A stretch of DNA of 64,000 nucleotides, from contig JAQISU010000210.1 of the NCBI GenBank assembly GCA_029339505.1, positions 12,553,501-12,617,500 on the forward strand. The letters are read 5' to 3'. Below the pieces are notes generated by a model that saw nothing but the letters and a program-made list of their open reading frames with translations, had not been told where the DNA came from and did not search any database. Of this stretch, positions 16,511-28,700 are shown in pieces. Within the stretch, counting starts at the first letter, position 1. Every line of letters begins with the position of its first letter. The translations under genes and the position numbers were made by a program. This DNA is from Unio delphinus. Lineage: Eukaryota; Mollusca; Bivalvia; Unionida; Unionidae.

Positions 16511-19500
16511 AACCTCATTATTATTGAATTGTAATGTATCACACATGGGATTTAAGAGAACCTCATTATGACTGAAATAATACTCTGACACGGACAGGAT
16601 TTAAGAGAACCTCATTATAAAAACAACAACATCCGAATAAAGCATTTTCGATGTTTTCACTAGTTTCAAGGACTACGAGGTCGATGATATGAGGTACAAT
16701 TAGAAACTAGGAAATGTTCTCATTTCTCGGTTTTGTAAAAACCTGGGAAATAAATGGAAATTCATTTTAAGGGTTGACATATGAACCTTATAAATAACTT
16801 CATCATTATTAAGCTTGACGATCTATGTAGTTTCCTAAATATTGGACTAAATGCGATACATTGTTAGCAAGATATTTTAAAATGTAAATGTACATTTTAC
16901 AATAATTCCCTTATACATTTATGGCGCGATTTCCGTTACTAGGCTGGAATGGGGTGTTCCTGGAATTATTTTTAATTATTACAGAAGATCCACCCTGGGT
17001 CGTTTTTGTTTGATATTGAATAGTGATAGATATATGCAAAACCCCGAGCCCCCAGTCAGCGAAGCCAACAGTTATGTTACGGAATACACAAAAAGTTGAG
17101 ATTTAAATAAACAACTATTTTAATAGCATTCAATAACATGGTCAATTGTCAAATGATAATCAGTATTTAAAATCCCATCACTCGTCTTTCACTCGACCAC
17201 GTCACGGCCTATTTCATCATCTGATTTAGTGTGATAGATGTTCCTCCTATCAAGTGTTCCTACTCATCTGTATTAGTCTTTCTCTGGATTGGTACTCAAG
17301 TTCCCCTCCAGTCCATCAACTTCGATCTCCGTTTTCCACTTTTCGCGTCTCCCATAGACTCGGGGCCAACTGCACAAGGGTATTTCCCTCTGTCTTCTAC
17401 AGCTCATCTGGTCCATAAAATCTTCCATTACGAACACACAAGGACATTAGCATGGCATATTCCTTTTCCTATCTAGACTCACACTAAACAATAATATCAT
17501 CAGAGTAGAAATTACCATCTCTGGTCACGCATTCGTGGCCATCGAAATACCCATTCGGTCTGATATGTTCTGCACGGTTTATATATATTCTCAATACAGA
17601 AGAATATCACATAATCAGACGTATTTCTTCACATCACACGTCTACAAAGTGTACATAGATATCCACATATACATGCGCTGATACATCCTTACACATAATA
17701 CTCCTACAAATTATATACAAATAGTCAAATCCCTATGAACTAATGTTGCATACTGCTGCCATTATACAAAGTTATAATTCAATTCAACATTTGCAAATCT
17801 AGTATATCATCCATAAATGCACGACGTTACTACAAAATAATCATCTAGAGAATTACAATGTTAGTTCTTTGCATATGCATTGCTCATATATCAAAATATG
17901 CATGTATATCAAACAGTACCAATTAATCAAGCACTTCAAAGGAATACAACCCTACAAAGGTTGATGCTACATACTAACGATTCTAGTAATGAAGTATGCA
18001 TACTATACATAAAGTACAATTACGTTGCTGTAATAGATTACAACAGTCGAGCAAATAAGTCTCTGACCTGTTCGAAGCTCTTTTATTATTCCCAGACTGA
18101 CAAAGTTTCCAGCCAATTTCAAATGGTGTCGGAGAAGCTTATCTTCTCTTATAATTCCCGCAAACTGGGTTGGCGACTACGGTAGTTTAGTTCTCAAGAT
18201 ACTAGACTTAAACGTGCGATTTCAATGGGTGCGAAACCGAAACAAGTGATATTCTCTACCAAATCATTGTTTGAGGCTCCTTATTAATACATTTACAAAT
18301 TAAACGTAGTTAGTAGAAAAAGAGTGAAGTAGAATTTAGGTAATTATGTATCCTAAATCGTTTGTCTATTATACAGTGAAGTTACATTTCCTAATTCAGG
18401 TGATTCTCGAGACAGCGTGTGAAATAGAGATGAAGTGTGTGTGCATATTAATGGATGGAATTTTGACCAGATTTGACACGCCAAAAATAAAACAACATAT
18501 AATTGTCACAAACTCCAGAATTTACTCGAAATTACGTCATCGTATCAAGAACCTTTTCCAGACAAGTTAGGTCTTAAATTTGGGTCAAAAGTTCCAGATT
18601 TTTGCTTGAATGCAAAAATTGGATTCTCGCTAATTTTAAACTTCAAATTATCAGGTATGTGTCTCACGGTCAAGGGCTTCCAATACAAGAAACCGCATAT
18701 CTAATTTATATCCATGATGTTAGCATGCCTTGTGATCATGTAATTGAGAATATATGTGGAGAACATATTGCAATGCTAAATAACACTAGAAATTAGATAT
18801 GATGGCTATTGCCATGGTTGAATGGTTTGGGGTCTGAAACCATACATACATTAAATATTATAACATGATTGGCTGGTAGTATAAGAGGAAGAAATGCCTA
18901 TAGGATTAATATCTGGTTCTCGTCTGCGTAAAGCACTCCTAAAAAAAAACCATCGCTTGAATAAATTGTATTTAATTTGTACTTCAGTACTACCGTTACA
19001 TGTCACTTATAGTTTGGAATCATGGTGCAAGTATCAATTGCTAAACAAAATAAACCAGCCGTAGATAAACGTTGTGCACCAAGCCTATAAATTTGTTTAT
19101 TTATCAGACACAAAATATCTTCCGCGTAATACATACACTAAGGTACTTTCCCCATATATCGTTTAATAGATGTTAAAAAGATGTGTACCTTTCGATGTAT
19201 ATATGTTACTTTGCGACACGTTACGTAAATATCTGTATATTATCTTTCTTATCTAGGATCCTAATTCTGTCCTCACCAGAGGACATGTTTCTGTGAATAA
19301 TAAGGTACATACATTCATACAATTGTATGAAATCCTGAGAGAAAAACCTCTAAAACATTGTCGAACCCATTTGGCTGACAAAAAAAAACAAAAACATCTG
19401 AAGTCAATATGTTCGAGACGGCTAGGCAAAAATTACAATTCTCCCTAAGATAGGTAAATACGGTAAGACTATGTTAAATGTGCTGGTAGCGAATCATGTA

Positions 19501-20031
19501 TACGGTGTTTTCAGATTTCAGTACGAACAGGTTTTTATGAAAGCTTAGTCCACGGAATGCAACAATTCTCAGTTGGTTCTCAGGCTCTGTAGACAGAAAA
19601 CATTACAACTGTGACGAATGTTACTGTAGTAGATATAAGCAATAATAATACAAAAATTAAATAAAGCATAAGTTAGATCAGTTTTTTTGTGTGTGTGAGA
19701 TATTTTGAAATTAAGACACTAAACTTGTATTTGTATTTTAAGAAACAAAATTAGATAGAGCAAAAAACTTACCTGTGTGTGAATTACCACAGTCCTTAAA
19801 TATTATTCCTATGAATGAATGGCATATTAAAGGAAAAGTAAATAATATACGTATTGTCTGTAATAATGAACGAGTTCAAATTCTAAAAGTTCAAGTAATC
19901 AGTCAATTTGGATGTCGTTGACGCTATGTCTGCGGAGATGTTGCTGTAACGGTCAATGGAAATCTCGGTCTATGGCATGGATAGGTGTATTTCAATCTGG
20001 GTTGCAGGTAGCTTGATTTCGGCGCTGGACT

Positions 20032-20033
<2 letters not shown>

Positions 20034-20101
<68 letters not shown>
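20034..20101. repeat. (TA)n microsatellite
   Basis: About 34 uninterrupted TA units directly left of the second, decayed provirus. Confidence 0.95.
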
Positions 20102-20103
<2 letters not shown>

Positions 20104-20199
20104 GACATGTGGAATGTTTCAAGCGCGATACTGCGGGAAGAATTCTCATCGGCGATGTATGCATTGTATGCTGTGAAGCCTCTCAGTTTGTACTTGTTC

Positions 20200-20403
20200 T
20201 TATTCCCATGGTGACGATACTGGTGCTGATGTCATAGAATTGACCCTTCGTGTGGGCGAAAAAATACGAAAATCACAGAAGAGTTGTTCTGTCATTTCGG
20301 AGTTGACGTAGTGTAGCTGGGGGCGTGATGTCTCATGATAGTAAATATGTTGGTGTGAGTCTCTCTCGTTGATCATAATTATACGTGTGACACCTTTGTT
20401 CAT
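20200..20403 (-). pseudogene. Possible end of a structural gene, unrecognised
   Basis: A 67-aa open frame on the minus strand with a coherent, Tyr/His-rich sequence, in the position expected for the vertex-like protein. It does not clearly align with the 455-aa protein of the intact provirus. It may be the C-terminal domain of another virion protein or a chance frame. Confidence 0.35.
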
Positions 20404-20464
20404 GTTCTTTTCTCCACCAACGTGTCGGTCTTAACATACAATGATATCATCCGGTGATATATCT

Positions 20465-20579
20465 ACCAAGATTAATATTTTGCAGACATTTCGTCGTTGA
20501 TAAATTTCTTTACAACCTCGATTGAAGCAACTTCGGTTTTCCTTCCTCGTGAGGGAGATCTTCCCCAAATATCTACCAT
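20465..20579 (-). pseudogene. N-terminal stub of the fibre-like protein
   Basis: Begins MVDIWGR, like the start at 3241, then runs about 35 codons into a stop; the coiled-coil body and knob are missing. It lies directly after the protease relic, as in the intact element. Confidence 0.65.
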
Positions 20580-20584
20580 AATAC

Positions 20585-21002
20585 ATATAAGATCTCTTTA
20601 AAAAATTATCGCTTGTATATTCATGTACGATTTTATGAGGTGGTTTGGTTGATTTTGACACAGCGTTGAGAACATTAGTAGCCTCGTTTCCACATATCGA
20701 ATTATCGGTCATTATTTGTGTCGGCAACGTTGAATACCAAATCGGTAACCGTTGTAGTAATTTGACTATATATTGTAGAAATTCTTTAGGTGGTGCTAGT
20801 TCGAAAGTGTCAACAAAAGTAATTCAACGCGGGTCATTCGCGCATGCGACCCTGTGAGTTCCAGGTCCAGTGTTATTATCGAGATTAATAATACCTATTT
20901 CGGTATTTGATGGCTGTTGCGGTAATTGATCTCTCATAAATACACCTCTGAAATTTTGTGAATTGTGGTTTTGGCAGCTTCGATTAAATCAAAATTTGAC
21001 AT
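20585..21002 (-). pseudogene. Adenain-like protease pseudogene
   Basis: Starts MSNFDL as in the intact gene. GTH, the APPKEF segment, WYSTLPTQ and ICGNEA can all be followed, but in more than one frame. The catalytic His and Cys codons are still visible. At least one frameshift lies in the middle (around 20820-20950), and an open frame of 98 codons (20431-20727) covers the C-terminal half and runs on past the old stop. Confidence 0.8.
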
Positions 21003-21039
21003 CGGAGTAAAATCTAACTCAGGTATGATCCTAGCAGTC

Positions 21040-21466
21040 CTAGACGCCTTCCTAGATAAGTTCCTGCTGGTCTCCGACCATTTCTCCTCTTTTATAACCC
21101 TTTTCTGTAACTTTTATTAGCGCCATACCAGCAGCAGTTCTAACAACACCTAAGGCGGCAGCTTCGACGAATGCGAGAGCTGCAGAGGCAATCAGAGCCG
21201 GAATCACGGCGAGAAGAGGAAATATACCACCTGATTTAACCATATTTTTACCGTGGAGGGAACAAATTAAATTTGAACACCGGTTTTTGCTTTTTGCGCT
21301 TTATTGAAATGAATTGGTTCACTTGAATTTTAGTTAATTTGGTTCCACCGTTAGCAATCTGATCTCGCTTCAAAGTTAATTTTACACAACACGTACTCTA
21401 GTTTTTTGATTGTAACTTCTTCGTCTGACCTTGAGTCAGAGTAAGATTAACATGATTGTACGACAT
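21040..21466 (-). pseudogene. pVI-like pseudogene
   Basis: The hydrophobic Ala-rich segment is well preserved (MVKSGGIFPLLAVIPALIAS, near 21180-21243), matching residues about 80-100 of the intact protein. The N-terminal Thr/Gln part is recognisable but shifted and stopped. The conserved hydrophobic helix in two diverged viruses supports its importance. Confidence 0.75.
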
Positions 21467-21512
21467 TATTAATATGAGATTGAATTAATTGTCTATGTGT
21501 TTTACATGTCCT

Positions 21513-22727
21513 ATATTGGTGCATCAACGACTTTCATTCCTCCACCGGCATCTTCGAGTAGCATCGATTTATCACAGAGAACGACAACAACTGCTCCAAA
21601 ACCAATTGCGGAGTAAGTACCAATATCTGCTTGAAATGTTACATCAAGAGTAGACTGTCGATATAGATCTAGATGCTCCAGTGGATAGTAATAAAATGGA
21701 TAAAGTGTTGTAAAATCACGATGAGATATTGACAGCCCAGTATCAATATTTTAATCGCGTCCTTGGTAGGTCATTACTCGATGATACTCCCTTATTGTGC
21801 TCAAAATATATTAACATAATCTCATGTTATTGATGCGCGTTTATTTTTGAGGAAATCTGTGAAGCATTAGGATTCTCAGATACTATAGGATTTATCTCCT
21901 GGTTACCTAGTCTCGCGTTATCTAAAAACGCGACGAAAACATGTTTCGGTGCTGACAAACCGTGTTGTGTTGATATATGCCATGTGAATAGTCCAGGATT
22001 ATGACCAGGAGAACTAGCTGTGGTTATCGTCAACCATGATAGCAGTGATTTACAACCCGCATCCATATAAAAATCTAAACTCTGTTAAATGGTAATTGAT
22101 GGAGGCTTTGCAGTATCCACTGCGCGAGTTTTGCTAACATAGCCTTATCACCTGTGTAACTTTATGTTTTGCACCAGGTATAACCTTTTTAACGTCTCAC
22201 ACTGGAAAATTGTCTTCTAGCATTATTTAACATTGTTCAACGCGTTCCAAATCCCATATTGTAATTTTCGTTCATTGATACAACTACATTTGTCACACCA
22301 TCTGTAGCATCAGTTAGATCCTTTGCAAACATCATCGACGGACAAATCGTTATTGTGCAATCATCCGAGTATCATGTTAAACCTAGTAAAGTCGTCGAAA
22401 TATCATATGTTCGTATATTCCCTCAATTCTATCCCGTCGATAATATACCTAGCACTGTTAACAGCGCCATCTCATCGTTATTACCAAATCCAACTTGATC
22501 ATTTTCTCCATAATTGTATCATCATTCTTTAACAATCGATCTGTATATTCGATAAAACCCTCAGAGTGAAGAAAGTATCTGCTACCATCTTGAATTTGAA
22601 ATTCAGTTTTCCCCCGAGCATCAGGAGTCTTCGATTCATAGGCGTAATATTGAATATCACGTTAAGATATATCTTTTGCTGTTGGCTTATCTATATAAAA
22701 TGCGGGAACTGGCACATATTCACACAT
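21513..22727 (-). pseudogene. Major capsid protein pseudogene
   Basis: The start region (PAFYIDKP, FLHSEGFIEY-like) and the end region (DKSMLLE, then MKVVDAP) match the intact capsid protein. Several frameshifts and stops occur, and about 300 bp of the middle appear deleted. The 5' half (22131 onward) is included in a tandem duplication, so a second capsid start exists at 23600. Confidence 0.8.
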
Positions 22728-23806
22728 TTTATTATAACTGATTATTGTCTAAACGAAGACTACATCCTGCTACCACATTTGCAGTAATATTTTGCTCTCG
22801 TTTTGCATCAAATATTCCAGCTAACTCTGCTAATTGTTTATATGAAGTTCGATTTACTACCTGACTGATATTCGCTGGCATAACTTCAGTACTAGGCAAC
22901 TTTACAGAGTGGATCGCTTTATGTGTTTGAGCGTTACGTAGTAATCTCGCTAATCTATCTTCGAATGTAGAAAATGCTTCTCCGGCGAGATCACCAACAG
23001 CGCCAGTAGCCTTGCTAACATAGCCTTATCACCTGTGTAACGTTATGTTTTGCACCAGGTATAACCTTTTTAACGTCTCACACTGGAAAATTGATTATTT
23101 AACATTGTTCAACGCGTTCCAAATCCCATATTGTAATTTTCGTTCATCGATACAACTACATTTGATACACCATCTGCAGCATCAGTTAGATCCTTTGCAA
23201 ACATCATCGACGGACTAATCGTTATTGTGAAATCATCCTAGTATCATGTTAAACCTAGTATAGTCGTCGCGATATCACATGTTCGTGAATTCCCTCAATT
23301 TCTGTCCCGTCGATAAAATACCTAGCACTGTTAACAGCGCCATCACATCGTTATTACCAAATCCAACTTGATCATTTTCTCCATAATTGTATCATCATTC
23401 TTTAACAATCGATCTGTATATTCGATAAAACCCTCAGAGTGAAGAAAGTATCTACTACCATCTTGAATTTGAAATTCAGTTTTCCCCCGAGCATCAGGAG
23501 TCTTCGATTCTTATGCGTAATATTGAATATCACGCTAAGATGTATCTTTTGCTGTTGGCTTATCTATATAAAATGAGGGAACTGACACATATTCAAACAT
23601 TTTATTATAACTGATTATTGTCTAAAACGAAGACTACTTCCTCCTACCACATTTGCAGTAATATTTTGCTCTCGTTGTACATCAAATATTCCAGCTAACT
23701 TAGGTTGGATCGCTTTAGGTGTTTGAGCGTTACGTAGTAATCTCGTTAATCTATCTTTGAATGTATACAATGCTTCTCCGGCGAGATCACCAACAGCGCC
23801 AGTAGC
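22131..23806. repeat. Tandem duplication of about 880 bp inside the relic
   Basis: 22131-23010 is repeated as 23012-23806. Each unit contains the 5' half of the capsid gene and the 3' part of the pX-like gene. The second unit has lost about 85 bp. The junction lies between GCCAGTAGCC and TTGCTAACAT. The two units have since diverged by point changes and small deletions. Confidence 0.85.
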
Positions 23807-23995
23807 CTTATCACGAATAACACCAATTCATTTCATCGTTAGTTGTTTCGCAAGTGGTAAAACTCTTGGAGCCGTTCTAGTAAATAATCCTCGAACAAGA
23901 TTTCCAAACCCATCTCCATAAATTTATACATTAGCAACCGTAAATTTACAACTCTGACTTGCCTTCGTCGTTGATCATGTATAATCATCTTATTT
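23640..23995 (-). pseudogene. pX-like minor protein pseudogene (with partial duplicate at 22740-23010)
   Basis: Homologous to the 5749-6189 gene: the GDLAG segment, a downstream LLR.. basic helix and the start near 23990 can be traced. Stops and shifts interrupt it. The duplicated partial copy at 22740-23010 lacks the 5' end. Confidence 0.65.
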
Positions 23996-24017
23996 GATGT
24001 TCGTTTATCTAAAACAA

Positions 24018-25010
24018 TTATTCACTGTGATAATCATCTATGATTTCATCGATAATAGATCGGTATATACCAATATCCATAATACCACCTTGCAATAATC
24101 ACTGACAGCTATCAGCAGCTTGAATAAGTATTAATTTTGAGTTATTTACAACTGGTTTACCCCCGATGAGAACTTCCAACAGGGATACATTGTTGATGAT
24201 ATTATTAAGACAAACAACAAGACCACTTCCTACAGTGAAACCCGTTCCATATACTCCCTTTACGGAACCAGATCTATTATCAGATGTTTCTCCTTGTAAA
24301 AGTTTTGATTTTGGCAAATGAAAAAGTTTAGGTTAAAGTTGCTCAGTTTTAGTAATTCAGCTTTACCTATTGCATCCATATAATCTTTATCTGTTTCATC
24401 AAACTTTGAAGCTTGGTTTTTGCCGGTAAATATATGATACATCCAATTACACCATTTTGTTCTATCTATAAATTTAACAAGTTCAGAATTTAAATATTCT
24501 TCTTTACGACTAAAATTTCTAACTACGAAATAAGCTATTTCAGATATATTATTAAAGTCCTTTTAAAAATGTATCGGGAAAGAAACACCCTTTTTACCTG
24601 CACCTTTGTCTTGTGGTTCAACATCGTCCACCTGTGGTTGAGGTTGAAGCTGTGCAGCGGTTATATCAGCTGGAAGATCTCCTGAAGTCTTTTTCGTTTG
24701 CTTCAGTCGTTTTAATAGTTTTCAAGCTCGGGGAGGAGAGCATTTTTCCTCTATCATCATCTTTAATATCTCCCGATATAACTCTTTCAGTAGATAATCC
24801 AGCTTTTTCAGTAGCAGTAGTAATAGGTTTGAATAACGGTTCAGCATCAGTGATAAAATCAATGCGAGGTTCGAGGCGCTGTTGAAGTTTTTCTTTTAGT
24901 CGATCTCGTTCTGTTACAAATTCCTTAATCGCGGCTAATCGCTTTCGAGCTAATATGGCAGAATATGATTCTACAATATTAGACGTTATCAATAACACAC
25001 TTTTTTAATT
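24018..25010 (-). pseudogene. Relic of the 6245-7259-type structural protein
   Basis: The N-terminal 110 codons are open at 24666-24998. They match the intact protein in the ARERLDAIKRF / ARKRLAAIKEF region and in PLFKP. The C-terminal part is at 24018-24317 with LEVLIGG and GGIMDI. The middle is degraded. It shows that the two frames split by the A9 run in the intact element once formed a single protein. Confidence 0.75.
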
Positions 25011-25350
25011 GTAGCAACCGATTAGTGATCGACGCTCGTGTTGTGTATCCCGGGTGCGATTTTATTCACACACACATGTTTTTACATGTAAAATTAGCTT
25101 ATTTATAACAAACGGAGACCTATCAAATGAGGTGGGAAAACCTACTCTACTACTAAAACAGTAAAGCTAAAAAACAATAATTATATATACTGATATTGTG
25201 TTTGCATTTATTTATCTACATTCATCAAGTGTTCTGACTGTAAACTATTTTCTGTTATCAGTAAAATAAGCGCTAATTTGAGTGTTTTTGTCTGTATAAA
25301 GATGTATGTTTGCAGAGGAAACATTTTCCCAAATAATTCTTTCATTCCAG

Positions 25351-25481
25351 TATCGTCCTTGTTGGTTCTGTGGTTGGAGGTCTGGGCGGGCTCGCTATTT
25401 TGATTGGTTTCATTGTTTGCTGCTGTCATAGCCCAAAAGCTGTTATCCATCCTACGAACACTAACGCCCAGACAATTGTGC
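25351..25481 (+). CDS. Host exon with a transmembrane segment (receptor gene)
   Basis: A pyrimidine-rich acceptor (TCTTTCATTCCAG) precedes and a strong donor (GTAAGT) follows. Read in the open phase, the 131-nt exon encodes a Gly/Leu/Ile-rich membrane-spanning helix (VGGLGGLAILIGFIV). This ends in CCC, a likely palmitoylation or stop-transfer cluster, followed by about 17 cytoplasmic residues. It ends in phase 1, exactly the phase needed by the exon at 30702. Extracellular exons should lie to the left; none are seen in the provirus relic next door, so they may be left of 20 kb or lost. Looks like a type I membrane receptor, unidentified. Confidence 0.55.
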
Positions 25482-25617
25482 GTAAGTATTTGAATAATGA
25501 CATCTTTACTATTGATCGCTGGACATGCACATCAGTACACAAATACTGTGCTGTTTTGAAGCCAATAATGGTGAAGAATAGGAAATATTTAACGGTAAAA
25601 AATGACGATTATTAGTA

Positions 25618-25643
25618 TTGTTATTATATTATTTATTAGTTAT

Positions 25644-25675
<32 letters not shown>

Positions 25676-25682
25676 CATTATT

Positions 25683-25713
<31 letters not shown>

Positions 25714-25748
25714 ACATTATTATTATTGTTATAATTATTATTATTATA

Positions 25749-25787
<39 letters not shown>

Positions 25788-25791
25788 GCTC
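25618..25791. repeat. (TTA)n-rich microsatellite
   Basis: Imperfect TTA/ATT repeats; the apparent poly-Ile and poly-Asn frames here are artefacts. Confidence 0.9.
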
Positions 25792-25799
25792 ATTTTCCA

Positions 25800-28700
25800 A
25801 GCAGTTATTTTGTATTTGGAAGTGTTCAATCCCGTCATGATTTTCTTGATTATGACAGGATGCTACACCTTAACTCATTGTTATAGTTTGCAAGCAGGAT
25901 TCAAATTGTACTATGCGATTTGCGATTTTAATCGGAAACGACAACTATTAAAGACATGAATTACAAAATATACACTTTTATTTAATGGTACTGCTATATG
26001 ACTTAGATACATATGACATCATCTAAGACTGTGATGCATATTGGGGAAACTAATATACGTATATGGTCACAGTATGTTAACTGCTAAAGGCATGTGTAAG
26101 ATGGCGATTTCAAGTTGAGTTATGCGTTATTATTAATTTTTATTTTCTCACTCGTCTAATTTCATAATAATTCTAATTTCGTATACCTTGTTTTCAGACT
26201 CATTTGTTTGTTTGTTTTTGATTATGATTTTTAACGTAGCTTTTAACAATCAGTTTAAAGTGATGTCTAGCACTGGGGTATATATATCAATCCCTGACAC
26301 GGCCATTGGAGTAGTTGAGTGGAGAAGGATGTAAGAAAATATGGGTCATGTGACATTGATGGTTCATGACTTCATCATTATCAAATGTATCATCTAAACA
26401 AAATGAGAATTATTGTGGTGCATCAGGAACTGGCGTTAATTATACGTGGGTTTCTGGGCATATAGCTGATGGACTATTTGGATAATGTGTAGTCCACTTG
26501 TTCTTCTTTGACACAAGTGTCAGCTATGTCTGATATGAACTGTTGGCTCTCTCCAAATCATTGGTACTGCAAAACGAATACGTTTCCTATTTCGTTTAAA
26601 CCACTGGCTAAGCTGTGTTGCACAAATGTTGCTGTATACGTTTGTAGTCATCCTGTGCTCCTGAACTTAAAAATGCTTCAGTCAAACTACAGGCCGTAGT
26701 TGTTATACTGCGAGTTTGTGATGCACACGTCACTTCATCGCAAACATGTCATATGTTTTATGCATTGTGCACACAAGTGCGAGGAGGCTCTGCTGACTTT
26801 GGATATACATAAATGTGTCCCGTTTCATAATCAAACATTGACAAAAAAGAGCTCGATACTGTGTGATTTCTCGAGATAAAATAGGGCAATTTGCCCTGCA
26901 GAGTGACGTAAGCTTAGTCATAATTGCATCAGCCATGAATTCTAGGAATAATATTATGCTATTCATATTGCATTTGTCACTGTTTTGCCTAAGAAAGCAT
27001 GTATTGTGCAAACACAAATATATTTCTTCATAGATCCAGCAAAAAAAATATTATAGTTATTTCTGATTTAAACTGATAGCATTAACCTTTATAACGTAGG
27101 TATTCTCCTCCATTCCCATGTCAGGGGTCAAATATACTTCCCCTGTGTCAAATCATTAAAACTAGAGTCAATCAACAATTGTTATCATCATTTTCACTAT
27201 CAGTGACCTGGAACTAGTAAAGTTAGACTACATCTTTTTCGGAGGCCTTTTGGCTGAAGACCCTTGTAAATTCAGCTAGTAAGCATTGCTAAGAAACGAC
27301 GTGTCATTACACATTTCAGGTCCATATTGAATAGGTTTAACGTTCTGGTTTTAAAAATGTATTTGCAGTGATGTCGCAGCTGCGTTCTAAACGTTACGAG
27401 GAACACAATGGAGTAAATATCCTGGTGAAAAAGTGTCCCAATATAGAATTATTATTTTTCAGATACACGGCTGGATATTCGATTTGATTCTAATAATCAA
27501 CCAAAGCTAGGTTAGGCACCAATGAACAAAGTTGATGCTGAGTGTTACCGTCTTGACTTTAATTACAAAACATCGCAATGTATCAATGCATGTCACCACG
27601 TTGATTCGGTCTCATCCATTACTTGAATGCAACTAACGATAACAAATCACACTATGATTCTTCAAAGTTGCTATATAAGCCGATTTTGGATCGTCATTTA
27701 TCTTTCAGTGGATAAAAGTCCACCCGTTAAAACAAAATAGCATTATTACAGCGGACACAAAAGCCAGATCGAAATAGATTACAGTCTGTTTGGTTATTGA
27801 AGAGGGGAAGCAATCTTGAAAAAATTTGCAGGTGCGGCCATCGTCATGATTGGTGTTGATTAGCCATGGTCAGAAAATGATTTAATAATCGATACCAATG
27901 CATCCACTGGCAAACACGTTTGTATGGTACCGCTATGTACCTCGAGAGAAAGTGGACAGCGTCGTGCTACTAACACTGTTAGACCTGTATATGTGTTAAC
28001 AACTACGGAACGTATTGATACTCTATGGCAATCAACGCGTAGCGCTGAGTGGTATCATGTGTGGCCAACACCACATTAGTGCATCGTTAAACACCCCATG
28101 TTACGGGCACCGTATTATATCTTTACGTATGCTCAAATTTACGATGGTCCAAAATAGATTATTTGTACAGTTAGTGTGGAAGTATTTCTGCATAATAACT
28201 TGTAGAGCACCTATTGGTTTTTCATTTTCGTTTTGTCTGGTTACAATCGTGTCCAATTTATGTCGCAGTCCTGCATAGTTTACGACTGGATTAATCGGGC
28301 TTGCGTTTTTGAATTTTCAATGACCATTTTGTGTTGCTGTTAACAACAGATGCTTGTTCGGACAATAGCCCTTTTTAATTTCATTTACAAACTATGGGTG
28401 GTGCATATAGTAATTGGATGTAACATGCATCAACAGCGAGTAAATGTTACTGCACAGCATCATAGCTAGATATATCTATAACTGCTTGATCCTGTTAGAA
28501 GTCGTATGTGAACAGTTGCAACTTAATGTAAATGTACATGGAATGATAGGTCAAACTGATAGAAATAGCCATAGTCGCTTTATGTTGTGATCTTATTTGA
28601 GTTTTCGCACGTCAATCTATCTATAACCAATTCACGAATACTAACCAATCGGCAACGGTTGCATATGATGCTTTTCTAAAATATGTATTTCATAGATTAT

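Larger units (their letters stand above)
15312..19320. repeat. Segmental duplication, copy 1 (partner 42118-45310)
   Basis: Nearly the whole stretch can be aligned by eye to 42118-45310, including SINE fragments, the sequence around 17190-17560 (44060-44430) and the GTCCTCACCAGAGGAC palindrome at 19270 (45283). Differences are clustered. Copy 1 holds about 870 bp at 17671-18540 that copy 2 lacks. Copy 2 has an expanded minisatellite and a TG run. No convincing gene is seen; short open frames near 17231 and 18602 have counterparts in copy 2 but look like chance frames. Confidence 0.8.
20200..25010 (-). mobile_element. Decayed Polinton-like relic, structural half only
   Basis: Gene order and direction repeat those of the intact provirus: fibre-like N-terminus, protease, pVI-like, capsid, pX-like, then the protein equivalent to 6245-7259. 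All carry frameshifts and stops. No polymerase, integrase, ATPase, PLA2 gene or inverted repeats can be seen on either side, so the right half is lost or lies elsewhere. Protein-level divergence from the intact element is large, so this is a related but different virus lineage, not a copy of it. Confidence 0.85.

Noticed and set aside
17231..17476. Conserved frame shared by the two segmental duplicates (also 44118-44342)
   Set aside because: Similarity is expected from the duplication alone and the frame is not better kept than neighbouring non-coding DNA.
20200..25010. Second provirus as a direct duplicate of the first
   Set aside because: Proteins differ too much and the flanks are unrelated; it is an older insertion of a related lineage.
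25602..25886. Ile-rich membrane-like and Asn-rich frames
   Set aside because: Direct translations of a TTA microsatellite.
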